A stretch of DNA of 64,000 nt from assembly GCA_003013855.2 (NCBI GenBank), contig PVNU02002810.1, positions 1-64,000 of the forward strand. The letters run 5' to 3'. How positions within the stretch are numbered: position 1 is the stretch's first letter; each line of letters begins with the position of its first letter. This document shows, piece after piece, positions 22,681 to 34,591 of the stretch. The stretch comes from Liriodendron chinense (Eukaryota; Streptophyta; Magnoliopsida; Magnoliales; Magnoliaceae). The translations under genes and the position numbers were made by a program. The notes beneath the pieces are model-generated. The model was not told where the DNA came from and did no database searches. It saw nothing but the letters and a program-made list of their open reading frames with translations.

Positions 22681-23520
22681 TGAGTACATTACTTTCGTAT
22701 CAAAAAATTGAAGTTACGATCAGAGTAGTAATAGTATTATATATTTCTCTACTTTGGAGTATTGTGGTAGTGATAGTCATTACCCATTTAAACATTGGAA
22801 CTCCACCATTCAAACACGCTCTTAAGAAAAAGATTGTGCTAATTTGTAATTTAATATAAATTCCACATCTTACAGGGTAATGTACCTGGTGGGGGTGATA
22901 GCTACGGCCTCATGGTCTACTTGGGCCCAAAAATATAAACATCCACAACTTGGGTAGGCCACACCCTAAAAAAAAAGTTGGCATGGGATGTGCGTCATTC
23001 GGCTTTTGTATAGTGCAACGAGGTGTTTATATGCAGCCCAATCCATTCATTTGACTTGCAACAATAAGGTGAAAGAATTTTCCAAGAAATCCACTAGATT
23101 TCAAAACTTAGATAGGCCGTACAACATGAATTTGAAGTTTTTAAGAATAGTTTTGTGGGTGACACACTTGATGCACCGAATGGATGGGGTGGATTTCATG
23201 CACGGTAAGTCATTTTTCCCATGTCTGCATAAGTGCCACTCTATGAGGTAAGCCTGTGTTTTCATTACTATATCATTTACTAATCTCACGCATGCCTAGT
23301 TGGCACACTTATCCAATTTACTCCAATGTTTATATTGTGGATGATCCACCTAGAAAATACATAAGAGCCCCATCAAGATGATAGTCCACAAATTTGTTTA
23401 TGAGTATTTCTTTACTAGGAAATGTAAAATTTGAAAAATCACTTTATTAGAAAAAGTTGTGCAACCAAGTGTTTGTTTCATGTTTTCTTTTATGAGGGAC
23501 ATACGGATGGGAGTCATTGG

Positions 23521-24456
23521 TAGACTTTGTGTCGCCCAGTAGGCTGTCATTAATACCTGTTTATATTTATTTATTGGATTATATTAAGATTTTCTAACTA
23601 TTGAATTTAAATATATAAATATATTTGCTTCATGATGATGTATTGCCATAGATATTCGGATTGGCTACTACGATGAAGTGTGACTATTATTCATCCATCA
23701 AAAGCTTGGTCTACCTCTAGTGCAGCATACGTAGACTACTGTGTCCATACATACGGTATGAGTGATATGCATATGAGATGCACCTCCATTCTAATTTATG
23801 AGATAATTAGGATGAGATCTTATAAAGATCCACACGTGTTATAAGGCCAATTATTTACAAGCTATAGATTGATTCTAGTCTAGTTGATGTATGAGTATGT
23901 TAGTCTTATGGGTAATTTTTCTATCTTTATTACTTTCCACTATATGGCAAGGTTGAGATGGGGTGGCTCTATTTTGACGTGCATTCTCAAATTCGTGCTT
24001 ATAATTTCAATTGGTTTAGAATCATGCTGAAAAAACGGCCAAATCAACATCGGGTTATGAAGTTGAGTTAGAGGGAGATCTTAAATTGTTTCACAAAGGA
24101 GATTATATATAGTAGGCTTATCCAGTGCACTGGATCATATGGATGGTTATATTTTATTGTGTATTACTTTTTAAAAATATTTTTTAAATTATTAAATTAA
24201 TATATTTTTAACAAACTTTGATTGATAAGATGAAACCATTCAATTTTCAAAATATAAAGTATGTATCACAGTTAGAATTTGGGATTTGTATGCACGTAGA
24301 AATAAAACGTATTCAATTGAGTGTGATTAGATCGACGGTATAGGAAAAGAAGTTGAAGATTAAGATGAATCATTTATAATTAACTTACGAATTTGGTGCA
24401 ATGTCATTCCCTTGAAGAGGATTATAGTCTTAGAGGTCTCACATTAGATCTTGTTG
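23521..24456 (+). mobile_element. Solo-like copia LTR, diverged
   Basis: Homologous along most of its length to the 3' LTR of the decayed copia element at 39376-40504. Shared blocks include GGATTATATTAAGATTTT, TTTATGAGATAATTAGGATG, AATTATTTACAAGC..., the oligo TTTTTAACAAACTTTGAT, GTATTCAATTGAGTGTGATT and TTTGGTGCAATGTCATTCCC. It carries about 130 bp of extra sequence near 23590-23750 and lacks the SINE found in its relative. No internal retrotransposon sequence was seen on either side. Confidence 0.75.
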
Positions 24457-24882
24457 AAATAAACTCGAAAAACATACTCAAATAACAAAAAAAAAGAGAC
24501 AAAAATATAGAATCTCACACCTAAATATGAAAGTGCATGGAGGAAGAATAATTTGGATTTTCTGTTGAGGTTAGACATGAATTCAATTGCTCTATTTGAG
24601 ATAATTCACACCTCTTAGTTGGCATGATTGGTGTAGTAGACTCGACAACACGCTACCTATAGGATACAATGCCCAATGTGGTTATTTTCCAATATGGCCG
24701 AGATGAACCTAACACCCAAACACTAGAAAAGACTCTTTGTATGCTCAAAGTAAGGTTAAAAAAAAAAAGTCTCCTTTTTTCGCATAGTGAGGCTCCTGTA
24801 TAGCGATGGAGAGTGAGTGGAAAACAAACCAAGCACAACCCTTTTATAGACCTAGGGAATGGTTGTTCCCAAAAGAGTTTTA

Positions 24883-26853
24883 GGGCTCGTTTGGCATCTC
24901 TACTCTAATTCAATAAGAGCTACTTCAATTAGTCTTTTTTGTTATAACTCTGTTTTAAATAAGTTCGTTTGGTAAAATCTCTAAAAAAAAGTTCTTATTT
25001 AAAATAAGCACGTTTGGTAAAACTTTCAAATAAGAGCTTTTTTCAAGGGTAGTTGACAACTTTTTTAAAGATTACAACAAGTTTAATATAATAGCAATCC
25101 AAAGGGTTGTTTTGGTGGACCATCCATCATGTGGGGCCCAACATCATTCCTAGTTGTTCTTTACGTGGGGCCCCCCATGTCCACTACCCATCACCCATCA
25201 CATGGACTCCACATTTGATGTGTCCATAGTGCGGGCCCTACCTTTGAAGTGGATTGTCTATCATGTGGGGCCCACTTTTAATATCCACCATTCATCACAC
25301 GGGGTGCACCTTCTATGTGGGTCATCTATCATACGGCCCACTTTGGATACGGGTCATACATCATGAGAGACCTTGGATGTGGATCGTCCATTAGTGGGGC
25401 CCACTTGATGTAAATTGTCCATTATGAGGGGGCCATACTTTTATGTGGTCCATCTATCATGTGAAGCCCACTCCGTCCATTATGTGGGCCCACCTTGATG
25501 TGGACCATTCATTATGTGGGGCCCCACCTTCATTATGTGTCATTCATCATGTGGGCCCATCTTTGATATCAACTAACCATCATGCGGGCCCACCTTTAAT
25601 TACCATCATCCATCATGTGGGTCCCACCTTTGACGTGGATTGTCCATCAAATGGGACCCACTTGATGCGCGTGTTCCATCATGTTGGGTCACACTTTGAT
25701 GCGGGTCATCTATCATGTGGGCCCACCTTTGATGTGAACCTTTCATTGCGTGGGCCCACCTTTGATGTGAACCTTTCATTGCGTGGGCCCACCTTGATCT
25801 GGGGCCCCACTTTAATAAGAGTCATTCATTATGAGGGGGCCATCTTTGATGTCCACCATCCATCATGTGGGTCCCACCTTTGTTGTGGACCACTATCATG
25901 TGGGGCCCACTTGATGTGGATAGTCCATCATGTGGGACCCACCTTTGATGTCCACCATCCATCATGTAGGTCCCACCTTGGCTATGGACCATCCATCATG
26001 TGGGGCCCAACCTTTAATATGGGTCATTCATCATGTAGGCCCACCTTTAATGTCAAACTTTCAGCATGTGGTCTCACATTCAATGTCCACCATCCATCAT
26101 GTGGGTCCCACCTTTGTTGTGGAACATCCATCATGTGGGTCCCATATTTGTTGTGGACCATCCACCATGTGGGGCCCACTTGATGTGGATAGTCCATCAT
26201 GTGGGACCCACCTTTGATGTCCACCATCCATCATGTAGGTCCCACCTTTGCTATGGACCGCCCATCATGTAGGGCTCAACCTTCAATATGGCCATTCATC
26301 ATGTGGGCCCACCTTTAATGTCAAGCTTCCATCATGTGGTCCCACATTCAATATCCACTATCCATCGTGTGGGTCCCACCTTTGATGTGGACCATCATCA
26401 GGTAGGGCTTGCTTGATGAGGATCATTCATCATGCGTGGCCACACTTTAAAGCAGGCCATCCATCATATGGGGCTCACCTTTGGTGTGACCGTGCATTAT
26501 GTAGGCCCACCTTTAATATGAACCATTCATCATGTGGGGCCCCCCTTCACTGTGGGTCATTCATCATGTGGGCCTTTCTTGAAGAAATTGTAAAGAGAAG
26601 AGAACAGGGTAAGATGGGAATCACTTGAAAGGTTTAAGGGTAAACTTGTTCAATAATTAGTCCAAAATGTTTATCCACTGAAGCCAAATAAGCTCCATTT
26701 CAAAAAATAACCCCTCCCAACTTATTAAATTGGAGCTCATTCTCTACTTTCTAAAAAAATAAGTACTTCATTCGACTTTTACCAAACGGTCTAAAAGTTT
26801 ATTTTTTTAGAAATGCCAATAAGCTCTTATTTATAGAGATGCCAAACACCCCC
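24883..26853. mobile_element. Tourist-like element carrying a minisatellite
   Basis: The ends are GGGCTCGTTTGGCATCTCTA (left, after TTA at 24880-24882) and its imperfect mirror AGAGATGCCAAACACCCCC (right, before TTA at 26854-26856). The arms share AATAAGAGCTT and GTTTGGTAAAA... in inverted order. The 1971-bp size comes from a 1.5 kb tandem array between the arms. No transposase frame. Confidence 0.85.
25090..26580. repeat. Minisatellite, about 34-bp unit, about 44 copies
   Basis: The unit is roughly CCATCATGTGGGYCCCACCT followed by TTGATGTGGACCAT. Units vary in length by a few bases and in sequence, and larger blocks recur (25860-25960 resembles 26090-26230), so higher-order duplication has occurred. 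Because the unit is not a multiple of three yet few stops arise, long spurious open frames (HHVGPTFDV...) cross it. It starts with the same GTGGGGCCC words as the fold-back core. Confidence 0.93.
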
Positions 26854-26869
26854 TTAGTGATGAAAATGT

Positions 26870-27612
26870 CATACATTTTTAACTGTTATTAGAGGCATTT
26901 GATGCATTATGGACCCATTTTTCACAATGGAAATGGTCTAATTTAATGGGTCACATCAAAACACACGTGAAAGACAGTTAGAAAAATATTCATCTATTCA
27001 ATAGAAATTTGAAATTGAATTTTTGAAAATTAAATTGATTTTGAATAAAAAAAATTAATAAAAATTAATTATAAAAATCAATACTTCTAGAAAAGATTCA
27101 GATTAAGCGAGCCTGCAGGGCCGTCTCAACGGTAGGCATTTTGGTCCCCTTTGTTTCATGTACCATGGTCCACTTAAGTTTTAGATCTAACTTATTAATA
27201 AGATCATGTCCTAACATGAGCTAGAGAAAGTAATGGACAAGATGGACTTCATAAAGAAATCTCAACAGTCCCACATTGCTTCCGGCTGCCAAAACTTTTC
27301 AAGAGAACGGTTGTTGGCAACTCAAACTCACATTTAAGAGAAAGCAAATGCAATTGCCTAGAACCCTGACCATAGGACATTATTACCGTCAGAAGTTAGG
27401 TGAGGCTTACCATGATATTTGTGAGAAATCCACCTGGTCAATCTTAGGACACTTCGTCATCTCATGTTAGGACATTAGCTCATGTCAACCACGTGACAGG
27501 AAAAGGTAGGGAGGAAAATGCTCACCGATTGGAACCTTTCTGGGTCATCCCTCATGTTCACATGCCATCCACACATTTATAAGCTCGTTCTCACTTAAAT
27601 GAAAGGAAAGAA
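26870..27612. other. Non-coding stretch
   Basis: AT-rich around 26990-27080. No element ends or coding motifs were recognised. Confidence 0.4.
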
Positions 27613-27618
27613 TGTGTG

Positions 27619-27667
<49 letters not shown>
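27613..27667. repeat. Compound (GT)n(GA)n microsatellite
   Basis: GT units followed by GA units, directly against the left end of a fold-back element. Confidence 0.97.
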
Positions 27668-27670
<3 letters not shown>

Positions 27671-28042
27671 TGCTCACCTAGGCACTTCTCTCACGAGAAA
27701 CTCATGAGCACTTTTTCATGGCTCATTACATATGATGTGAGCCCAAAATCTGAGCCGTCCATGTAATGCAGGACCCCCAAAAAACCCCTAAGACCCATCT
27801 TTCAACCTGATCCAGAACTTTGGTGGGCTGCAGCAAAAAGCAAGAGGCTAATCAAGGGAGGAAACTGTTTCCTTCTTTCATGGCCTACCAAAGTTCTAAA
27901 ACAAGTTGAAAGATGGGCCTAGAAAGATTTTTGGGGTGCTGCATCACATGGATGGCTCAGATTTTATGCTCACATCATATGCGATGAGCCATGAAAAAGT
28001 ACTCAAGCGTTTCCTATGAGAAAAGTGCGCATGTGAGCATTC
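27668..28042. mobile_element. Fold-back MITE family B, copy 2 (both ends present)
   Basis: The left end GAATGCTCACCTAGGCACTT is mirrored by the right end AAGTGCGCATGTGAGCATTC. Inverted homology continues inward (TGATGTGAGCCCAAAATCTG; CATGGATGGCTCAGATTTTA), so nearly the entire 375 bp can fold back. It is flanked by GT/GA repeats on the left and a short AT run on the right; the other copy at 3658-4032 also sits between microsatellites. Confidence 0.9.
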
Positions 28043-28056
28043 GTCATATATATATA

Positions 28057-28073
28057 AACCTAATTCAAAACTT
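28057..28073. repeat. Target-site duplication, left copy (SINE B copy 2)
   Basis: AACCTAATTCAAAACTT here and AACCTAGTCCAAAACTT at 28222-28238 differ at two positions and bracket the SINE. Confidence 0.88.
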
Positions 28074-28221
28074 TTTATTTTTTATTTTTTGGGGGTTATT
28101 ACACACACCTCCATTGTTAGTCACACCACAATGTTAGCCACCCCCACTTGGGAATCGATACTAAGATATGAAATGAGGTTGTCTTGACTTAGTCTGCCAC
28201 TTGAGCTATAGATTGGGGTGT
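28074..28221 (-). mobile_element. tRNA-derived SINE family B, copy 2
   Basis: On the minus strand it has a head with GGCAGACTAAGTCAAGAC, a B-box-like GTATCGATTCCC, the family body (GTGGCTAACATTGTGG) and an A-rich tail (the T-rich 28074-28090). A 17-bp duplication with two mismatches flanks it. Confidence 0.88.
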
Positions 28222-28460
28222 AACCTAGTCCAAAACTTATGTGGCTTCATATATCCTTCAATAGCGAGCATTCAATTCCTCCTATTTCTTGTCATGGCTC
28301 ACTTGAATATTGGATCTACCATGTTTTTGAGCTGATGCACTAAGTAATATGAGCTGACACAAATGTATGGAGTCAATTTCTCACAAACATTCTTGTGGAC
28401 CCATTTAGCTCCACCCCCCAACAAGCACAAAAGCAGCGCTGGCCCACAGCAAATCCAATT

Positions 28461-28907
28461 CTGAGTAAACCATGCCATATTAAGCGAAAGAGGATCTGTA
28501 ACGAGTCAATATTCTTACACGTATATGTCTTTTATCCTTGCTGTCCATCCATTTTACCAGCTCATTTTACTACATGAACCCAAAATTGAATCATATCCAA
28601 AGCCCAAGTTTACCCCAACCTAATGTTGAAAGCTTCCTGAGGGGGTCAAAACTATCAAGCTGATAGTTGCCTCTTCCCTTCATCATCAATGTCTGTGGGC
28701 CCTTATAAACAGGTTTGATGACAAATAAACAGCCAAGGTTTCAACGGAGAACATCATTATTTCCACTGGTTCCTGTGGTGTGGTCCACTTGAGCTTTGGA
28801 TATGATTCACTTTTCGGATCATGCAATAAATGATTGTAAAAACGGATGTACGGCTTGGATAAGACAGATACATCCAAGGTGATCCCCACAGAGTTTACTC
28901 AGTACAG
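28461..28907. mobile_element. Fold-back core repeat copy
   Basis: The outer arms CTGAGTAAACCATGCC (left) and GAGTTTACTCAGTAC (right) are inverted. The inner arms carry the CTGTCCATCCATTTTACCAG and GGTGTGGTCCACTTGAGC halves. Confidence 0.65.
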
Positions 28908-29289
28908 GATCAGCTTCCAAACAGCAAGTATTGAATGTGCACCGTTGGAAACTTGATGGGGCCACAGAAATGTTGGATCGATGCCTACATTATCCCAGTG
29001 GTAATAACCTTATGAACATTCTAAATGGCATATAAACTGATGGACAGAGTAGATTTCTCAAGGGCATCTCTTTGATAAACTGATGGACGGAGTAGATTTC
29101 TCAACTGGATCTGTGTGGGCCGCACATAGCTTCAGGAACTTCCCATGGGCGGGGAAGGAGTAGGTTCAAAATCGGTGAAACAAATTCAAAACTTTTGACT
29201 CCAGGGCAAGACAATTCCACATGTCGATCAAAGAGATTAGTGGAAGACATGAATTTCATCCGCATTGACTAAAGAGACATGACTTCCCT

Positions 29290-29525
29290 GTAACGCGGGC
29301 TTTCGGAAACCCGTGACCATAGGCTGTGTGGGGCCCACCATGATGTCTCGTTTATGTATCCACTGCGGACATCGTCTCCTCCCGCTTATGTTAAGGAGTG
29401 ATATAAAAAATCAGGAAAGTTCATAGCTCACGTGGACTTTACCACAGGAAAGAGCATGATTGGACCTCCACCGTTGAAACCTTGATGCCGTATGAAGTTC
29501 TTGGATCAGGCTGATTTTTGTGTTT
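29290..29525. mobile_element. Half of a fold-back core repeat
   Basis: Starts TGTGGGGCCCACCATGATGT. Only the left half is recognisable, ending about TTGGATCAGGCTGATTTTTG. Confidence 0.5.
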
Positions 29526-29689
29526 TGACTAACCCCATTTTCCTAATAATTTTTCAAGCCTAGGCTGTGTGATAGATGAGAAATGAAAATTATTAATGGT
29601 AAATAAGTAATGATTATTTTTATATTTCTTAAAAAATGTATATTAAAAAAGTCTTACATTAGTTACTCTGCTATGTCTCAGAATTATGT

Positions 29690-30645
29690 CAGCACACAAT
29701 GTTATATGTGTTCAGGGCTGTCAACGGGTCGGATATGGGCCAGATCAGTGATGATCCGAATCCGACCCGATTAAGAATATATCCGACCCGAATCCGATTC
29801 GGATCACAAGTATATGATCCGAACCCGACCCGATTAAAATTTTCGAAATCCGTTTCCGATCCGATTATGATCCGACCCGATATCCAACCGGATATCCGAG
29901 AGAGGAGAGAGAGAAAGAGAGAGAAAGAGAGATTATCCTATGTTTTTATTTTATTTTATTTTATTTTATTTATTTTTTTTATCGGGTCGGATCGTTAACG
30001 GGCCGGATCAAGGTTGATCCGAATCCGACCCGAATATTAAACGGATCATCTTTGGATATTCGTATCCGACCCGATTATCCGATTATTGATCCGAATCCGA
30101 TTAAATCGGATCGGATACGGATCGGATACGGATCAAGATCCGTGCCATTGACAGCCCTATATGTGTTATACCGGCACTGTTTATTATTTTTTTTAATCAT
30201 TTTAGGGCATAATTTAAAAAAGTAGGCAGATCCAAAGCTCAAATAGCCCATAATAAGAATAATTACATCTACCATTGAACCTGTTGTTACCTATGGTATA
30301 CTTCACTTGATCTTTGGATTTGTTCCATTTTTGGACTCATGTCCTAAAATGATTTGAAAGGATGAATAACAGGGCCCACAATGATATATGTGTTATATTT
30401 ACATTGTCTATTCATTTTTTCAAATCATTTTAGGGCATAAGTTCAAAAAAAAGGCAGATCCAAAGCTCAAATGGCCCACAATAAGAATAATTATATCTAC
30501 CATTAAACCTATTATTATCTATAGTGTGGTTCACTTGATCTTTGGATTTGTCTTATTTTTGGACTCATGTCCTAAAATGATTTGAAATGATGAATGAGTG
30601 GTGTGGATATAACATATACATCAGGGTGAGGCCCACAAAGTTTTT
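29690..30645. repeat. Tandemly duplicated fold-back core, first unit split by a hAT element
   Basis: Two units of about 240 bp (29690-30372 without the insertion, and about 30371-30645) share CACAATGATATATGTGTTAT, TCATTTTAGGGCATAA, AGGCAGATCCAAAGCTCAAA and TGATCTTTGGATTTGT. The hAT element at 29713-30159 sits in the first unit. Confidence 0.75.
29713..30159. mobile_element. Non-autonomous hAT element with GATCCGAATCCGACCCGA subrepeats
   Basis: The ends CAGGGCTGTCAA and TTGACAGCCCTA are inverted, flanked by the exact 8-bp duplication TATGTGTT (29705-29712, 30160-30167), extendable to 10 bp. The interior is filled with ATCCGACCCGA/TCGGATCGGATAC motifs in both orientations and an (ATTTT)n patch. 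No protein. Confidence 0.9.
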
Positions 30646-30649
30646 CTTT

Positions 30650-32320
30650 AAAAAAATGCTAAAATTTGCATGGCTTTTTAGGTGGAATTCCGTCTCTAGA
30701 GTAGTAAAAATTATCACTATGCTTTTATCACAATTTACTTTCATTTACCTCCCATCAAACGGGCATTTGCCTCCACAAAACCCACATTAACACTAGGAAG
30801 TCGTCACGGTACATTTATGGTACATTTATACGGATGCTCGGAGGCAAAAAGTCTATCATCTATCTCCTGACACGTGCACAAGGCATGCTTTACCACTAGC
30901 ATAAACATGGAGTTTCACTAAAGACCTGCCATTGTTAGACCATTACATAACTAATGGCTGCATGGCACAGCCATTCGAAGACTCTAAATTGAAGAGAAAG
31001 TTTGAAGAACATCCAAAAACCATCTAAAAACCTTGAAAATCAGAGCAAATAGCATAAAGCCATTCGAAGATAGAAGAATTATTGCTCACGGTTGCATAAT
31101 ACAATTAGGACTCCAAAACTAAATAGCATACGACTGCCACTTAATTGGAGAATACTCGCGCAAGTTATGCACGACCACCGATTTTCAAAAACTATAAAAG
31201 CAGCACATGAAGAAGAGCTTAGGGCTTCACGCCAATACAATCACAGACCTTTCAGCTCTACATTGTCTATCTCTTTTATTCCTCATGGATGTTTATTGTA
31301 GTTAGTTTAATTCTAGTTTCATGCGTTTCTGTTTAGTACCATACAACAATAAGTCTGAAGCCTTTAGTTTATCTTCTTAGTTTAGTTTTTGCTATTATCA
31401 AATACATTGTTATAATATGCGGGGAGATTAGTATAAATACCCGTGACCATGTTGTTGAATCCCCAAATTATCTAGTTCTTACTCGATAACTCTTGGGCCA
31501 CGTCCTATTGAATGTAGACTAAGGTTGTCTCATGACAATTTGGTATTTTTCATGACCGTCCAAGTTTGGAGTGTTGTCAAGACTACGACCATTTTGGCAG
31601 CACAAACCACCATTGATAATTTCTTCTGCTTATTTACTTTTGTTTTTGCTGATTATTGTACCAATGTTCAAATTAATAAATCAACAACCAAGCCTTTATT
31701 TTTAGTCTATTTATCTTTTATTGCTTTTTGTTGAGGAAATACAACCCAAAGCTATTGCAATTGAAAGAAAAGATCCTCTCTTCAAGGCATAAATGACTCA
31801 TTAAGAAGGACCAATTCTCCCCTTATTAAATTTCCTAATCACTTTAATGATGGGTGACTGAATGGTCAGGCCAATTTTTACATGTACGATCCTAATTTGG
31901 TTAATTCGGCATTTGGATTCACAAGCAGTCAATTTGATTTGACAGGTAAACAACTCTAGCAAGCTCGACAGGTAAATCTATTTGCAGACATTTAATCAAA
32001 ATTGAGTCATTTATTACACATATGGCCATGTGTCCAAATTGAACAGCAGTAGATGTGTGGCCCATGAAATTTACAGTGGTGTGTCGTATGAAGAGAGAGA
32101 GAGAGAGAGAGAGTAGGGAAGATGATGCATGGTGGGCCTTGCTTTCTAGGCCAATTAGTGGAATCCCAGGCCTAGATTATCATCATATTGACTGTCCTTA
32201 CTGTGGACCCTTCTACGGCCTATGGCGGTGATGATCACCGGTCACTGCCTATGGCCAAAATGTTCAAAGGGGCTGTGCACTATGGGACCATATTACAGGA
32301 CTTGGATTTGGCAGGGTCGC
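30650..32320. other. Non-coding stretch
   Basis: No coding motif or element ends were resolved. A (GA)n run lies at 32094-32114. Several short open frames show no family signature. Confidence 0.4.
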
Positions 32321-32329
32321 GCTGCGGCC

Positions 32330-32565
32330 CTACAATGATGTATGTGTTTTAAGGTTGGATGGAAAATAAACACACCAGTCAGCCGTAGGAAAATTTTAAT
32401 GGTGGGCATTTAATCACCACTGATTTCTATGGTGTAGTCCACCTGATATTTGGATCTGACTCATGTCCTAAAATAAGCTGGAAAAATGAATGAATGGCAT
32501 GGATGACACATACATCATAATGGGCCCACAACACCAACCAGTACTGGAGGGGTCACTATCCCGGA
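32330..32565. mobile_element. Fold-back core repeat copy, shortened
   Basis: CAATGATGTATGTGTTTTAA at the left, the inverted half AAAATAAGCTGGAAAAATGA to ACATACATCATAATGGGCCC at the right. It ends GGAGGGGTCACTA like its neighbour. Confidence 0.6.
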
Positions 32566-32575
32566 CTCAAATTCA

Positions 32576-33044
32576 GTAGTGACCCTTCCAATACGGTGCT
32601 TGGTGCTGGTCCGTACTAGAAAAGCCTGCCGCCAACTATGGTGTACGTGTTTTTATCAGGGCAGTTCATCCACATTTCCAGCTCTTTTTAATGCATGAGC
32701 CCCAAAAATGAGTCCGATTCCAATCTCAGCACTTAGGTGGCCACACCACAAAAAATAATGGTGTTTTGACGCGACCATTAAAGTATATGATATTCGTATT
32801 TTCCCTTAAAATAAATATTATAGTAGGTTCAGGAAGTTTTTAATGGTCGGCATCAAAACACCATTGTTTTCTTCTCTGTGGTGTGGTCACTTAAGATTTG
32901 ATTCGGACTCATTTTTTGGACTCATGCCCTCAGAATGAGCTGGAAAAAAAAAAAATGGATTGCATGGATAAAACACATACATCATTGTGGGGCCCACAAT
33001 ACCGACCAGCACCGAGACCCTTCGTGTAATGGAGGGGTCACTAC
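32576..33044. mobile_element. Fold-back element with GTAGTGACCC ends
   Basis: The left end GTAGTGACCCTTCCAATACG and right end GGAGGGGTCACTAC are inverted, and GGTGCTGGTC / GACCAGCACC continues the arms. The interior is the core repeat in both orientations. The flanks CAAATTCA and CAAATCCT could be a decayed 8-bp duplication. 469 bp. Confidence 0.78.
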
Positions 33045-33469
33045 CAAATCCTAAGCTGCCTGAACTAGATTGGACAGCATGCGTGGGTCCATGATCCAGA
33101 CACGGCCACTGGACCCATGTAACACATCTCATGAGCCCCATTGGTTGGAAATCTCAACATGGTTCCTAGAATGCACAGCTCTTTTGATGATTATATGTAC
33201 AAACCACCATGGACAACAAATGGACGGCTATAATTAAGCTACCTCTGTGTGCTGTCACTTGCACTATTGAACCCACTGTGGCCGCTAATGAGGGGGGACA
33301 TGGATTCAAGGTGGACCCATCATGTTTGAACCTCACATGTGAATGTGTAAATTATGAGGAGAATGATTGCAACAAGTTAGTTCAGATGGTTCAGAGGAAT
33401 AATCATATCGGACCACGTGAAGCCATGTGTCACAGTGGACCCCACAAGGCTTTCCCATACCTGTGACAT

Positions 33470-33945
33470 CTGTGACCGGGGGCTCCGGGGCTGTGGGGTC
33501 TACAGAGATGTCCGTGACCAATCCACTCCGTCCATCTGTTTTGAAATATGAAAGTAGGGCAGGATTATAAAAATCATGCAGATCTAAAACTCAAGTGGGC
33601 CACAACAACAAAATAGTCGGAACAATAATGTCTACCGTTGAAACCTTCCTGGAGTTTACCATGATGTTTATATACCATCCAAACCGTTCATAGAATTGTT
33701 ACCACTCAGATAAACTGTAGGAACAAATATCATCATGATACAAAACTTTTGTCACCGTCGGTCGTCCGATCCCCACTGTTTCTTGTTGTATGAGCCACAT
33801 GAGTTTTGAATCTACCTGATTTTTAGAATCATGTCCAATTGTGGTCCTTCAAAACAGATGGACGGAGTGGATATGTCACGGACATCTCTATGGGCCCCAC
33901 ACGGCTTCGGGCATAGAGATATCTCTGTTTACCTGGGGTCACAGG
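33470..33945. mobile_element. Fold-back element with CTGTGACC ends
   Basis: The left arm contains CAGAGATGTCCGTGACCAATC and the right arm GTCACGGACATCTCTATGGG, with AATCCACTCCGTCCATCTGT / ACAGATGGACGGAGTGGAT inside. The outer TGTGACC/GGTCACA pair marks the ends. Confidence 0.72.
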
Positions 33946-34591
33946 CAATCCGCTCCCCTGATATAGACTCTCTTGGGGCCCACCACGATGACCATGAATG
34001 GACATCATGTCATACCGCCAGCACATGTATGAACCCTAATCTTGACCAATAAAGACGACATGAGTTACGATGATCTCATCAAACGTTAATTATATTAGGT
34101 CTATGATCATCCACATTAAATATCAATAATCAAAAGAGATCGACGGTAGATCTAAGGTCAGATCAATGATCCAAGGTCAGATCAATGATCCAACAGTGTG
34201 GATTGGGCTCAGTGCTCATAGATTGCTGGTAATAGTTACTTGTTAATGGAAACCATTTTTGATTTCTTGAGTTCTGCACAGATTTTGGATCACAAACCTT
34301 TGATTATTAACCGGGAATGGTAATTAGTGATTACATTTTGTGTATATATATCAAAATCATAATTTAATTTGCTAAAATCTTCTTAAATTAGTGTGTATTT
34401 GTGAAAGTGACTTCAAAACGCATAACTAATGACCTTAGCAAAGGTGAGAAATTAGGCCTTGCTCTTCAATCTTCGAGTACAACATTTATCATTTTTTGAT
34501 TGATGTACTAGAGACATAGACTAAAGGCACAAGGGATGAGGCCGTGCCCGCAAGGTAAACTATTCTTAATGCTATGCACAATAATCTATGT

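Larger units (their letters stand above)
21496..22821. mobile_element. Tourist-like element (TTA duplication), with nested sequence
   Basis: The left end is GGGTGTGTTTGGATGG after TTA (21493-21495). The right end is CCATTCAAACACGCTC, followed by TTA (22822-22824). The inverted ends and 3-bp TTA duplication fit PIF/Harbinger (Tourist) MITEs. At 1326 bp it is long for the class because it holds other sequence: a CGACCGGTC-rich LTR-like stretch (about 21705-22350) and a fold-back core copy (22405-22680). Confidence 0.65.

Noticed and set aside
25443..26217. Long open frames reading HHVGPTFDV-type repeats
   Set aside because: They are produced by the minisatellite unit, which rarely contains stops. 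No start context, no domain, and the frame slips with unit length.
25090..26580. Array considered as CRISPR-like
   Set aside because: The repeats are contiguous and degenerate with no unique spacers, in a plant nuclear context. It is a minisatellite.
31092..31734. Two 69-codon frames
   Set aside because: No motif, no splice context, and AT-rich non-coding composition.
33209..33466. 85-codon frame with several Cys, considered as a small secreted protein
   Set aside because: No signal peptide, no homology I recognise, and it lies next to fold-back repeats with GTGGACC-type words.
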